Assembly (NCBI GenBank): GCA_037783545.1
Contig: JBBELK010000821.1
Location: 186,001-250,000 of the forward strand
Length of the DNA: 64,000 nucleotides
Direction: 5' to 3'
Source: Henricia sp. BOLD:AAB3569
Taxonomy: Eukaryota > Echinodermata > Asteroidea > Spinulosida > Echinasteridae
A program made the translations under genes and the position numbers. Of the stretch, positions 1-23,168 are shown piece after piece. A model generated the notes under the pieces. The model saw nothing but the letters and a program-made list of their open reading frames with translations, did not search any database and was not told where the DNA came from. Numbering within the stretch: the stretch's first letter is position 1; the number at the start of each line of letters is the position of its first letter.

Positions 1-240
1 TAGTTAATTAATTACTTAAAAAGGTGGGTTTTGAGTTCATTTTTGAATTGATTTTTTCGTAGGAGTAAGTCTGATGTGTTGCGGAAGTGAGTTCCATATG
101 GCTGGTCCTGAGGATGCAAAGGACCTATGACCGTACGACTTGGTTCGAGTTGTGGGTTGAGTGAGCTGGAGTGAAGTACTGGATCGGAGAGTACGAGTAG
201 GCTGGTAGACATGAACGAGTTCTTGTAGGTACTTGTTATC
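1..240 (-). mobile_element. 3' end of a non-LTR retrotransposon reverse-transcriptase ORF (fragment)
   Basis: On the minus strand a frame reads through the C-terminal signature common to many invertebrate LINE reverse transcriptases: YQPTRTLRSS, then RTKSYGHRSF, then GPAIWNSLPQHIR, reaching a stop near position 20. The usual terminal FK..LKTHLF motif follows in a shifted frame, so the copy carries a frameshift. It abuts a dispersed repeat beginning near 232. Only the tail is in the window. The family is recognised from motifs, the clade is not assigned. Confidence 0.75.
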
Positions 241-540
241 AAGATGGTAATGGTACTAATCATCCTGTGAAATTATTTCGTCTGAAGTGCCCCCAATTCA
301 TGAGAAAAATGACAAAACTATTTGAATCTCCACAAATCGCCTTTAGGCAATCTTCAGAGCCATTCAGTCATGCACAAAAACCGTGATTGGTTTTTTCATG
401 TTTTCTGAAGTATTACTGCATCTATGTGGCTGAAATTTCTACAAGGTAGTTTTCTCGACCTATGCTTTCGATTTCCAGTGGAGATCAGGCTGTTCTTAAC
501 AGTTTACCAAACATGTACATATCCTTGAATCAATTATTAC
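232..540. repeat. Dispersed repeat, copy 1 (second copy at 34935-35240)
   Basis: About 300 bp that recurs with scattered substitutions and small indels at 34935-35240. Both copies begin at ACTTGTTATCAAGATGGTAA and share the block TGGCTGAAATTTCTACAAGG. A third, shorter match (CTGAAATTTCTGCAGGCTAG) lies at about 2215-2270. There is no coding potential; it is probably a piece of a transposable element. Confidence 0.75.
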
Positions 541-929
541 GCTAAATTATGTATCCTTAAAATTGTGTTTGACACCCATTCTGTAATTGGAAACTTGTTC
601 ACTGTTGGATACGGTTCAAAACAAATAAAACGCCTGAGCTCGCTATGATTAAGTTTTTCTCTCAGTGTCTCAGAGGAGCATTGAGTGAGTAAGTTTTGGG
701 TTTAGCGCCGTGCCGACATCACTGGCCATATTCACGGCGGGAATATGTAAATATATAGAACAATAGGTAGTAATCAACAATAATCATGTGAATTGTGGAG
801 TAAGTAAAAACTTGGAGTCAGAAGAAACAATTATCACGTTGGAAAAAAATAAGAGACATTTCAAAAGGATTGAAGAACCATTGTATAGAAGTATTATGGT
901 AGACTGATTCTGGGCAGTTTTCCAGGAGA

Positions 930-1135
930 ATCCCATTGGAGGCAGGCTATGGAGGATCCCCCAGACACCTGGCACCCTGTCTAAATGGGTCCCGCAAGGT
1001 CGGCCGTTTCCCTTGCAGTTTAAGGGCCCGGCCCCGCCGGTATTTTTACAGGTCCGCTAACCTCCGGGTGATGAGGGGACAATGGCACCGAGTGTCTAGT
1101 CAATCCAGAGAAGCATTGAGTACACATTGCTAATC
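930..1135. other. GC-rich block of unknown nature
   Basis: A compositionally distinct stretch (for example GGGCCCGGCCCCGCCGG) inside AT-rich sequence, downstream of the last visible ankyrin exon. I see no exon with good splice sites and no family match. It could be a repeat fragment. Confidence 0.3.
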
Positions 1136-1205
1136 AGGTTACATCGGGTAGGGGAAAAACAAACTCTAATTAAGGAATAAAATAAATTTCAAGGACGGAC
1201 TTTAC

Positions 1206-4200
1206 CTGTAGCAGCAGCTTAGCCACTTCATAGTGTCCGTTGAGGCAAGCGGCGTAAAGCGGAGTCTCTTTAGTGTCTTTGTTTGGTCTGCCATTGGCAT
1301 GGTGTTCCAGTAGAAACTGAACAACGCTAGTATGACCACCGAGGGCTGCCCTGTGAGACAAAAAATAGGCACAAGAATGACAGTAAAATGTCCTATTCAC
1401 GTTGAACTTTTGTTCTTGGTAAAACTCTTCAAGCTGTTCGGCATTTTAACCATATCAAAAGCCCATTTTGCAATGATCACAAATTTTACTTTGAACATGA
1501 ATTGACAAGAAAACCTTACTCAAATTGTAACAAACATGACATAACAATTATTTCTTTCCAAGATGGTATTTTTTGTACGAATTTAAACAAATGTGTCAGC
1601 ATACACTCAATCCTTTTGTTCAACAAAAATATTGAACAGAAATGATGCCATTATGAAACTAGGCTGAAGTGTCACTACTTTGGTTGTCAGAGCAATATAC
1701 ATGTACTTATTAATTTATGGGTACAATATAAATTGTCCCTGATTGAGGTTTTACTGTTTGTTTTATTGTATGGACCATATACTTTTTAACTGTAAGTTAA
1801 TGTGTATGACATTTTTTTGTATTTGTATACAGTGTACTTGTTTTGAGCCAGTTGAAGATGAATATCCACGTTTTTAAAAATGTGGACAATAAACCACTGT
1901 AAAAGCTGAAATATTCGCGGTGGTTTTATTTTTGCGCATTTCGCGCACCAGACAGAGCCCGCGAAAATAACAACCCGCGAAAATAACAACCCGCGAAAAT
2001 ATTGTTTGCAACAATTGTGGCGATCCCTGAAACAAAACATAATTTCCATCCGCGAAAATAACAACTCGTGAAAATGTCAGTGATGTTGAAATGCGCGAAA
2101 ATATCTGTACGCGAAAATATTGGCTTTTACAGCAATCTAATCTAATCTAATATAATCTAATCTATTTACCATTTACTTATTAACACAAAAAAACATGCAT
2201 AGAATTTTAAATTTTCTGAAGCATTGCTGCATTTTTGTAGCTGAAATTTCTGCAGGCTAGTTTACCAACATTCTTCTTTATGAATGCTATGCCCTTGCAA
2301 ATTCTTTACGTTATGCCCTTATTCTAGAAATCCGTAAGTTTCATCTTGCAAACGATACATTGGGCCTTAAAACCCACCTGTACAATGGCGTCTCCCTGTA
2401 TTCCTTATTGATAGCACTGTAGCCGATGCGACGTAAGATAAGGCGTAGATCCTTCACGCTGTTACAAGCATCCAGAAGACTTGGCTCTAAGGTTGATCGC
2501 AGTCTCTCTCGCTCAACTAAAACAAAGAAAAATAGTCATATTTGATGGAATTTCTAGCACAGACATACAGAGACATGACAAATTTGGAAGCAAGATGACA
2601 AGTTGCGATTGACTATTCGTCTACTATGAACAGTAAACTTGTCTTCAAATCAAATGTTGATGCTATAATGGCAAATGATTATGATAATATGAAGATGTAT
2701 CCAATTTTACCCAAAATGGTTTAACAAACAATCAACTTATTGCATGTATTGTATTACAGTTACTTGAGCATTGAGTTTGAGTAGATGAGTCAACTAATCA
2801 AAAAGAAATGCCAAATTTGTCAACGAATCAAATGCTGATAAACAAAATGTGGCAAATAAAGACAATATTATGAAAATGTACCGGGTAGGTACATAAAAAT
2901 GGTTTAACAAACAAGCAAGCAAGCAACAAAGTACATTACATTAAAACATAAACTTGGTGCAAAAGAGCAATTCTCAGAAACACTGTATACCAAATTCCGT
3001 CTTCCAAGCACGAACAATCCCAAAATCTCCATCAACTTCTCCCAAGAGACGACTATCGGCATTATTGATACTGAGAATGACACTGTTGTTATTAAACTGA
3101 TCCTGTGTAGATAGCCGCTTAGTCCCAAATACTTCCATCTAGATGTCGTGATGAATTGGTTTATCAATCCATGAACTTGTATGAAAAGCAGAAAGGAGGA
3201 GTTTATTCCTTGTGTGTCCGATACAAAACATGTTGTCCCGTTTATAAGCGAAGCTGCTCCCTGCAAACTGACGTAAACGTACTTCCAAGGTGTGTAGCGT
3301 GTGGGAAATTTAGATTTCACAGATAAGACCCATCCTTGTCATTTTGGTATATTATCGGAATCTGCACACATGCAGCAGGATGTAGGACTAACCCACTCTA
3401 CATGTGAATGTATTGTCTAATAACAAACTCACTGTTCCGGTCTGGTTTAGTATCTATGGTCACCTCCAACAGAGGGACAGGAAGGAATTGTACACATTAA
3501 GAACTTGTTTCAGTTTTGGTATTCAGCCTATCAGGTAAAGGTACTACATTACTACATAAAAGCCTGGCGTCCATGTTATATGACACAAGAACATCTCTTT
3601 ACAAGTCCCTCAAGTATCCAGGACCGTCGACAATTTATTTTGTTTCAAACAAGCTCATCAAGTAAGTTGGGGTGTGCAGACCTGTCTAACTGCAAAGGAA
3701 GACTTTAACGGGGCTTTTTAAAAAAAGAGCCTCACTCATCTTGGGAGAGACTGGATAAAATTACTGATTTTTCACCGATTTCTAGATATCCAAGACAATT
3801 TTGCATTACTTTAATCCTTCTTCATAAAACATTTTGTACCACAAAATATATTACCTGCCTCTAAGTATTACCCCTCCAACTTGAATTTTAATATTTATTT
3901 CCTCTGGTATTTTCCTAAAGTTAACCTGATACAAAACAAAAAAAATTCATTAAAAACTACAAAAATACGAATTTAAGGAAAGAATGTCCATTTCTTTAAT
4001 GTTTCAAATCAAAATTAAAACATGCAGTCTATCCCAGTGGCTTCCCATAGACCACTTGCACGGCGGCCATGACAGAGGGCAGGCTTTCATATTTAAATGA
4101 TGTGACAATAGATTCACAATGTGCCTACTTGTGCATGACGCACTGTGACAATGTGACTGCCCCCTATCATGGCCGCCGTGCAAGGGGTCTATTAGCAGGA

Positions 4201-6515
4201 ACTAGTCTATTTATACGATCTAATCACTAATATAAAATTTACGAATACTAAACTGCAAACTGGTCAATGCTTCAAATATCATGATAATTGTTATTAAAGT
4301 GAAAATAGGAATACTTCGTAAAGATGAAACTAGCGAGACATAAATAAGAGCAATACATTGCATAACTCTACTGTTACCTTTGTCTTTTTTGACATGCAAA
4401 ACTTGGGAATGTCGATTGTTAGTTACCTACTGCCAAAAAATACTGTCACTTTCATCATAAACTGAAATGACTGTCTTTTTATTTTTTTTATTTTTTTTTA
4501 TTTATTATTTATATACCACATCCAACAGCGGAGGGACCGCCAATTACAGGAATGGGAGCAAGTGTGGTTGAGTGCCTTGCTCAAGGGCACAGGTGCCACA
4601 ACCCGTCACGGCCAGGAATCGAACCTACATTGTAGTACTAGCACAGGAACTTAAGTTCGACGCACTAGACCGCAAAGCAAACATTACATCACAAATCTCT
4701 TTATTTAATCCCTTACTTATAAATGCATGTATAACATCTGGTATGGCGCCTGCATGACCATCTGGTATGGTGCCTGATCACCATTGAAATAAAACAACCA
4801 AACTCGCGATGAGAGAAGAAAATCAATTTTTCTCTCATCCCAAGTTTGGTTATTTATACATAACTTATACCTCATTACACTCTTCCCTTTTGTTAATGAA
4901 CGAATGACTCCACCCCACACACACAACCCCCCCCCCCCCCCCCCCTTTCCCCTCCCCCCTTTCCCCTCCCACCCCCACCCACTCCCCAAAATAAAAACAA
5001 ACATTCCTCTGCAATTCCTTGGATGTTTCAGACACAGTGGGGGACGCAAATCGGATCCTTTAAAGTTTAAGTCAGCTTTTTTCACACAACATGCACAAGA
5101 ACAAAAATTGTCTTATTTATTGTCATTTCTAAGGCAAAAAATAAAGTTAATCAAATAGTTAATTACATGTGTGATTCTTGCTCTTAATTATTCAAGATAT
5201 AAATCGATTATTTCAAGACTTACCTTGGGCGGTCTGCAGGAAATTAACACAATCCGTCTGATAATTTGCTCGAGCCAGCTCCAGCGGAGTCAATCGTTTG
5301 ATGTCACGATTCTCAAGATCCGCTCCATATTTCACCAAGAGGTTAGCGATCTTCACTTTCCCGTCCTTTGCTGCTACATGAAGGGGTGTCTACAAGATGC
5401 AAAACAAACCCATTTAGGTATCTGGTCTTTGCATGTTGGAGTACAAAACAACAAGAAGAGGAAACCTATCAATCATACATGGTCATGTGATCTGAATGGT
5501 CATGTGACAAGCAAGCAGAATAACATTACCAACTAATGAAGCAGCTGAGAGGTGCAATAGCTCTGGATCACTGCATTCATTTTCATTTTACTATTATTAT
5601 TTCCTAGAAATATGTCCCCAAAAAATGTTGCTGCACAAAAGTTACATGTAAGACGAGTTCAATGCATCTTAATTCCAATAGCAACATCCTAAGATAAGAA
5701 GAGTGACCCTTCCTAAGACGGGTCTTAGCGCTTTGTAAAAGCAGCCCCTGGTCATGCATTTAAATCAAATAATAGGTCTTGCCAGTTAGTACAAATTATC
5801 AACTAACCACTGACACTGATCGATTTCACAAAAGTTAAGATGAGTTCAACGTCTTCTAATTCCCATAACAATGTCCCAAGATAAGAAGAGTGACTCCTCT
5901 TTGCGCTTTGTGAAATCGGCCCCATCGAGGACTCTCTATTAGAGTCATACAAACACTGTAAAACTCTAATGTGACATATTTCTTTGACAAAGATTAGGTA
6001 CTTACATAATACATGTATTTCTCTGCAGCAATGATGTTAGGGTCAGCCCCAGCTTCAAGGAGCAGCCGTACACATTCAATGCTCTCTTCCCTCTCCGAGA
6101 CCTCAGCGGCGCAGACGGCATGTAGCGCCGTCCGACCAAATGAATCTTTCTCATTAATGTAGCGTCGTTGTTCCCATTTCAGTAGATCCTCTAGTAGAGG
6201 ATAATTGGAGTAAATGGCCGCTTGATGGAGTAATTTCCCCTGGAAGTCTCGCTGCTCGGTAAGACTCAAGTCCACGTCTCCCGAGCTACCCTGAGCTGGC
6301 GAGTTCCTCCCGGAGACGGCGCTAGCAAATACTTTCTTGGCAACGTTTACCATCGTTGCTACATTGCTAGACGTGACAGTTGGATGTGAACCAGTGACCC
6401 TGGACTGGTCTACAGTAGTCAAGGGATAGAGGAAATTCTTAATCAAGGCAATTAACGTGTTATGGTCTGGGTCAAAGTCTCTTTGTGTGTCAATGTCCGA
6501 CTCCATTTTGTACAT
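1206..6515 (-). CDS. Ankyrin-repeat protein, 5' part of gene (four exons, continues past left edge)
   Basis: Exons in transcript order: 6515-6006, 5389-5224, 2516-2378, 1350-1206. Lengths are 510, 166, 139 and 145 nt with matching phases, giving 320 codons without a stop. I start at the ATG at 6515; the next in-frame ATG, at 6506, is also plausible. Residues 1-90 are Ser/Thr-rich with no recognised domain. Ankyrin repeats follow: GKLLHQAAI and GRTALHAVCAA in exon 1, TPLHVAAKDGKVKIANLLVK in exon 2. Exon 3 encodes a charged linker. Exon 4 holds two further repeats (RAALGGHTSVVQFLLEHHA and TPLYAACLNGHYEVAKLLLQ) and ends at a clean donor, so coding continues left of position 1206. Ankyrin repeats mediate protein binding. 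I do not recognise the family, and the specific role is unknown. Confidence 0.75.
1890..2132. mobile_element. Short inverted-repeat element (MITE-like) rich in CGCGAAAAT
   Basis: The ends mirror each other: CTGTAAAAGC..AATATTCGCG on the left and CGCGAAAATATTGGCTTTTACAG on the right. The inside contains repeated CGCGAAAATAACAAC words. It is non-coding and lies in an intron of the ankyrin gene. Confidence 0.75.
2955..3300 (-). pseudogene. Relic open frame with one internal stop (unidentified)
   Basis: One minus-strand frame stays open for about 110 codons apart from a single TAG near 3138. It contains protein-like stretches such as NMFCIGHTRNKLLLSAF and INNADSRLLGEVDGDFG. It sits between ankyrin exons 2 and 3, but the phases fit only with a poor acceptor, so I do not include it in that gene. 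It could be a fossil transposon gene or a chance frame. Confidence 0.25.
4045..4195. mobile_element. Palindromic MITE-like element
   Basis: About 150 bp with near-mirror ends: ATAGACCACTTGCACGGCGG on the left and CCGCCGTGCAAGGGGTCTAT on the right. The inside is non-coding. A half-related copy (CTGGCGGCCATATTGGGGG) lies near 33075. Confidence 0.75.
4480..4680 (-). mobile_element. SINE-like repeat
   Basis: The block CTTGCTCAAGGGCACAGGTG plus GGAATCGAACC recurs in related form at 41105-41300, 50420-50545, 57735-57860 and 61058-61240. This copy is flanked on the low side by a long T/A tract, as expected for a reverse-oriented SINE tail. Family assignment rests only on resemblance among copies. 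Confidence 0.5.
4789..4858. repeat. Imperfect hairpin
   Basis: AACCAAACTCGCGATGAGAG and CTCTCATCCCAAGTTTGGTT face each other around a short loop, in an intron of the ankyrin gene. It is a small fold-back of unknown origin. Confidence 0.6.
5630..5750 (+). mobile_element. Short hairpin element, family B, copy 1
   Basis: About 120 bp fold-back with the core AAGATAAGAAGAGTGACCCT and ends close to TTTCACAAAAGTTAAGA / GCGCTTTGTGAAATCGGCCC. Six copies occur in the window. This one is more diverged at its right end. Confidence 0.75.
5818..5926 (+). mobile_element. Short hairpin element, family B, copy 2
   Basis: Same core (AAGATAAGAAGAGTGACTC) and mirrored ends as the copy 70 bp to its left. The pair forms a near-tandem arrangement repeated by the pair at 45108-45400. 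Confidence 0.75.
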
Positions 6516-8605
6516 GTTTGAGTCGTTATTGTTATTACATATTACGGTATGCAATTTTAAACACTACTTTGACTTTAATTCTATCTGTGTCTTTGGACAC
6601 AATTTAATTTTCCATATAGCTAATACTTGGCACCAATGTCCTTGCTAATTCCATTGTACAGTGTGATTTTTGATACCAACAAAACAATCAGACAGAACTG
6701 CACACAGTAGATACATTCGTATCGCTTTGACAATGTGTTTCCAATGCATTCAAGGTTGGCTTGAGTTCCTGTGTATTAAACTGCATTGTTCACTGCCAGA
6801 ACAAATGCCATGCAAATTTTGTCCGACAACCTGTCTGTTCACTCTCTGAATTCTCAAATGCACAGACCAAAATAAACGGTTTACATGCAAGTACAATAGT
6901 GTTGCATCAAACACAACTAATGAAATAGAGGAAGACTGATATACCTGTACATGTACCAATAGCAATTCTATTTTGGGACATGACATCATTTTGTAAAATC
7001 CAGGCGTCTCAATCTTTTCCTTGTTAGCATAATTCAAATATTTCCAAGGGTGAACTCCATTTTGTGATAGTTATACATTCACTGTTGATTCTACTTTGAT
7101 CACCATGCAAGATCAAGATGCTAAATAGTAGATTGAATCCCGAGTTCAAAATCATGAGAACGGCTTTGGAGGATTAGATACTTCTGGGGTTAATAAAGCT
7201 CATCATTACTAAATTTATACAAACATCTTTCTTGCATCATTTTTTGAGGTCTGAAACTTAAATCCACAGAGCATCACGATGAAATGAAATATGTACCAGC
7301 AAAAGTTGTTTTATGGAGGGGGGGGGGGGGGGGGAAAGTACACGTCACAAGTGAAAACATGTACATGTTGGCATTGCACTCGTTATGATATCACAAACTA
7401 TTTAAAGCAATAATTACAGCAATGTGCAGGTACAGTGTACATGTAGTCACAAGACGATTTTGAGGCAATTACATGTAGTATGTTAAAGATTTTCTTCATT
7501 CATTTTATGATTTGGTGAGTCAACCAGGTTTGACATGTTTGAGGATTGTTAAGCTGTGCAAAATAATTGAGTATTTGATTGATAAAAAAAAATGTATAAA
7601 AAAAAGGGAAAAAAATGATTTTTTTATATAAGGATGTACAAAATGGTAGATCAGCCGTGTTAGCTTCAAAATAACACAAAAAGTAATATAGTGGGACTTA
7701 CATGTAAAAGCTAACAAACAACAACTTGATGAACAAAATACACAGATGATGGAGGATTATGCAAAATTGGTTTTAAAATTAGAAAATACTTACCATTTCT
7801 GGCTGTTTCAGGTGTAACAACTGAGCTAACTAAATCCCACTTTTCGACATCTTCAATAATTTAAATACATGTACAAGCCTCCACGGATGTAGCATACCAA
7901 ATATGGCTGTCTCAAGTGCACAATGTAGCGAAGGAGTCGATGTACGCAACTTCCATCAAAGCAGCACAGTGCATCCTATAAAATACGTGAAAGGACACGA
8001 TTATAGAAGGTGACTCACAAGCAGCCAACGGCGTGATCCGGTCTGAAATGGCAGGGAGATTTAATTACTACGTGACGGAAAATTTGCGTTCCTGTTTGCT
8101 CAAAATTTGACGAAGCAATTGCGATTTTTGTTGCCATTTTTCTGGTCAATGATGTCATGAATGGAAACTGTCAAATTTTGGGGTTGGCAGAAAACTTGCC
8201 AAGGGGGCATGCATGGTGACACAGGCTGAAAGTGAACACCAATGCACGTATACAAGTTACTGTTTTAGTTTTAAGGGGAAAAAATCACGACGTACAGAAC
8301 AAGATAAGCAAACAAACAAACAAACAAAAGACTTTTGAGCACAGCCACAGGTGGCAATGTTTTAACTGTAATGAAATTTAAAGAACTTTGTACTATTCTA
8401 GTATTAGTCATCTTTTTATCTTTTGAAATCTAGGTTTTTAGTTCTAAATCTGATATAAAGGAGTTGGAGTGGACTTTTATCATTTCCTGTGAACTGTGAC
8501 TCGTGACTAACAAACCAAAATAGGCTTCGTGTTGAATTCCATATCCTGTGACTGACGATTATCTTGATATGGAAAGAAATTTACAAGTCTGACGTAGTCA
8601 CATAC

Positions 8606-9134
8606 TAAGGCGAATGAAATTAGATTGCTAGTTTCTCGTCAGCGCCTGCATGTGATTTTGACCCCGCACCAAAAAATGTCATTATGACATAATTTCATCA
8701 TTTTGCAAAAAAAGGGGGAAAATCAGATGGAAACTACTCCCAAGTGAAAAGTTTCTATTTAAGTTGTGCAAAACACAGATCGCGATCTGTGTTTTGCAGC
8801 TTTTGTGTTTATATTCAAATGTACTGCTCTTTTATAACCAGACATCTCCTTTGTCATTTCTCATGATTTTGTCATCTCATGGAGGAAGAAACAACTTGTT
8901 CCTTAAAACACAAGCTATCCGGTTTAACTCAATGGAATTGATACTGGCACCAAACCATTTCTGGGCGAGTTTATAGCCTTAATAATCAGTTTCTAAATGG
9001 CAGTTTGTGTATACATGTGTAAAGGTTGTATTTTTCTTTGATTAAATAATGAATAATGAATAATGAAAAAAATCCCTCACCAAAATTTGATAAATGGTTG
9101 ACGAGAAACTAGTAATATAATTTCATTGGCCTAA
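8606..9134. mobile_element. Fold-back element containing a perfect 32-bp palindrome
   Basis: The ends mirror each other: GCTAGTTTCTCGTCA near 8628-8642 and TGACGAGAAACTAGTAATAT near 9098. Inside, 8767-8798 is a perfect palindrome without spacer; its left half is TGCAAAACACAGATCG. It is non-coding. Confidence 0.65.
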
Positions 9135-10139
9135 AGCCTCATGTTCATTTTTCAGACCGGCTAAAAATGTACTTAATTTTCAAGAGAACTTTTTACACTT
9201 TTTTCAGATCTGCACAAAATTAACGAGTAGATTACGGTTAGTTTGACTATGGTTTGATCTACCTCCATGGTTTGATGATAAACACGTAAAATCAAGAGGG
9301 AAAATGTTATAATTTTACCAAGGAAAAACTAAATATTTTTGACAGTCGTCTGATACTATGATAGGTTTAATCATGGAGCTATAAAAGGTTTAATCATGGA
9401 GGAAGATGGTTTAATGCATGGGGTCCCAGCGCAGTGGGTGTCCGTGCATGTAATATTTCCAAGACTATGTAACATTAACAAGACTATCAAAACTTTCCCT
9501 TTCCTCATCACCTGGTCCTGGCACGGTGGCACCCCCTTCCGAGTAATTCTCCAATTTGACCAGCCCATAGTACGGCCCTCCCCATTCTCCACACCCTCCT
9601 CTCACAACGCCCCCACCCCCCATAGGCCATGTACCCCAAGCCTGCCTGGTCACAATTGACTTGATCTTCGATCCACCAAAATTCCTCACAAAACAAAACA
9701 GTCAAACACCTTTAATATTAAAACCATGGAAGTAGGAAAATCTATCTCATTCCTACATTGCTTCATGTAATAATCCACCATGTCCACGCACACGTATATT
9801 CTTTAAACTGTTTACAAAATGAATAATTAAAACATGAGGAATGTTAAAACTTACCGTGTCTTTTTAGCGTAGCTGTCTGGCGAAATTGATACGGCTCTGA
9901 CCATGAATCAACTGGCGCGCCCTCTAGCGCTCCTCTACCCACACCACACCCTTCGCAGGCCACGTGCACCTGTTGTTCAGCTGTTGTTAGACAAATGTCA
10001 AGTGACAAAAATATGATGTTGAAAAGGTGGACTTGACAGAGTTTCCTCTGTACGAAAAAAATACAGCGTTTGGCCTGGATTTACAGCTGCATACAGTACA
10101 TGTACAACCACAACGAAGATAAACAAACATTTTCCACTT

Positions 10140-10310
10140 GAGCACGTGCTTGCACGTGGCGGCACGCCGCGGGAAGTTTTTCGCGCCAGGCGCACGATTC
10201 ATGGTGTAAGTACCGAGCGTTTTGATTGGTCTGGAGTTCGCAGTGCTGAAATATTAAGCCAATCAAAATAAGGGTATTTCAGTGTTCGGCTCGTGTCAAC
10301 AACAGTCAAC
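10140..10310 (+). promoter_or_regulatory. MSH2 upstream region with E-boxes, E2F-like site and CCAAT boxes
   Basis: Two CACGTG E-boxes (10143-10148, 10153-10158) lie 10 bp apart. They are followed by TTTTTCGCGCC (10177-10187), a good match to an E2F site. An inverted CCAAT (ATTGG, 10225-10229) and a direct CCAAT (10259-10263) come next. All lie within 170 bp of the MSH2 start codon. E2F control of mismatch-repair genes is known in animals; its action here is inferred. Confidence 0.5.
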
Positions 10311-21557
<11,247 letters not shown>

Positions 21558-22822
21558 CAAAGGCCTGACTCACGAACAAGACTAGACTTGATTCAAGTCT
21601 GGATAAAGATGTTGACAGAAAAGAACAATCCAAAGGTAACGAGATGGAGTTTAAAATCAGATCGTTGACCCTCGATTTGACTTATTTATTAACCAATAAG
21701 AGTGCAGTCATGCTCATCGATCCCTGGTAAGCATGTGACCCCCTCTTCTACCCCTACCCCCTTTTTCTTCCACCACCCCTCCTCCTTGCCAAGACGTAAG
21801 TGTTCATTACCCCTGTGGATGTTTATGGGTGTTTTCTGAATTAATTAATGTGTATTCGGGGCCATCTTATCTTAAGGACTAGAAAGACCAAGTTAGCGGG
21901 AATCCAGTCTAGTCTACGGCCATTGGCAGTGGCTCAAAATGTCATTCAAGTGTGTCCTTTCCCTCCCAATTAGATGTTTTGTGAAAATTGTTTCTTGTTA
22001 GCTGCTTGAGGCTATTTTGGGTGTGCCCCTTCTAAAGTGATGCGCCACCTCTTTGCTGTGGCGACACCACTAGCCATCAGACCTGATATCTTCATGTTTG
22101 TCAGTCCTTGTCAATCCTAGCCCGGGCCAGTAAGTGGGTCCTGTCTATAGTGAGTTCAGCACTTTTGTCATCTTTTTTTTTGCAATTGCATTTTCTGGGC
22201 CGTGAGGCCCAATACCTTAATGTTTTCTGTTTTACCCTATTCATGGCCTGACATCTTAAAGCAAAACGTAATGTTACATTTACAGGCCTAGTAATGTTAG
22301 TTAACAGAAAATTGTTCTATGCACAAACATTTTCACAGTTTTTATTTTCTCTAAATTTTGCCTTAACCCTAACTACCAAGGGTGTATTTAAAATCGTATT
22401 GATTTTGGAGGATTGAGGAGTGTTAGAGTTAAGGTTTCTGTTCTTTTCTACATGCAAAGTTTTTATGTTATTAATCAGGAACGATTAACGGAATAAAACT
22501 GCAGTATTTGCCGATTTCTTCAGTTTAAATTCTCTTTTTATTTCTGCAGTGAAGTTATTGTTGGCTTTTTAGCAAGACATGGTAGAGAGAGCGCCTTCAT
22601 TTTAAACCGAAATTTAAAGGCCCACTGTATCATAACTAGCCAGTGCTTGCAAAAATTGAGGCTGATCGATTTGTGGTAAATGCGTTGGGAGCTCGCTGAA
22701 GCATCGTCGCATGCAATCATTTGCAGCTTTCTGACGTTTGGTAAAGGAACTTTTAAAATGTCTGCAACCAACTTCACATCGTGTGCAAAATGAAATGGAG
22801 ACTTTTGGCGCGAAGTACAATT

Positions 22823-23168
22823 AAGGAGTGTGTTCAAATTATTTTTCAGAAATGAATTTCGTTTTAACCTAACAATCATACAAAATGCCTCCCAAAATAC
22901 TATCCATAGGATAAAAACAGAAAATTTGCCATCTCCAATTTGGATGTGGAAGCAAAAAAAAGTTGGTGTAATTACTGCGCTGCTTTAGGCCTATAGAACC
23001 AGATAAATTAGTTTACAAAACATCAGTGGTTTTTTCTGACGATATCCTTGAAAATATACGGATTGAGAACGCGAAATCTCAGAATGGTAATGAGAAAAAT
23101 ATGACATATGGTATCAAAATCGCAACATCTATAAAATGGGGGTTTGAAAATGTGATCTGGGCACGCGC
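22823..23168 (-). mobile_element. MITE family C, copy 1
   Basis: About 340 bp matching, in reverse complement, the elements at 52023-52337 and 58084-58359. Shared words include GATATCCTTGAAAATATACG and CCAGATAAATTAGTTTAC. The ends resemble AAGGAGYGTGTYC. It is non-coding. Confidence 0.75.

Larger units (their letters stand above)
6516..10310. other. Intergenic region between ankyrin gene and MSH2
   Basis: No coding gene seen. It holds a G17 tract near 7318, a fold-back element (8606-9134) and the MSH2 upstream block. Minus-strand donors at 9854 (exon side ending AAAAAGACACG) and 7793 (ending CAGCCAGAAATG) could close non-coding leader exons of the ankyrin gene. If so, its promoter would lie near 9900-10200, head-to-head with MSH2. 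This is inference only. Confidence 0.4.

Noticed and set aside
2904-3320. 138-codon hydrophobic minus-strand frame
   Set aside because: Leu/Ile-rich composition with no motif; a different frame of the same stretch looks more protein-like and is reported as a weak relic.
4904-5085. Glycine/proline-rich frames around a C tract
   Set aside because: Low-complexity C/T sequence read in several frames; no protein family.
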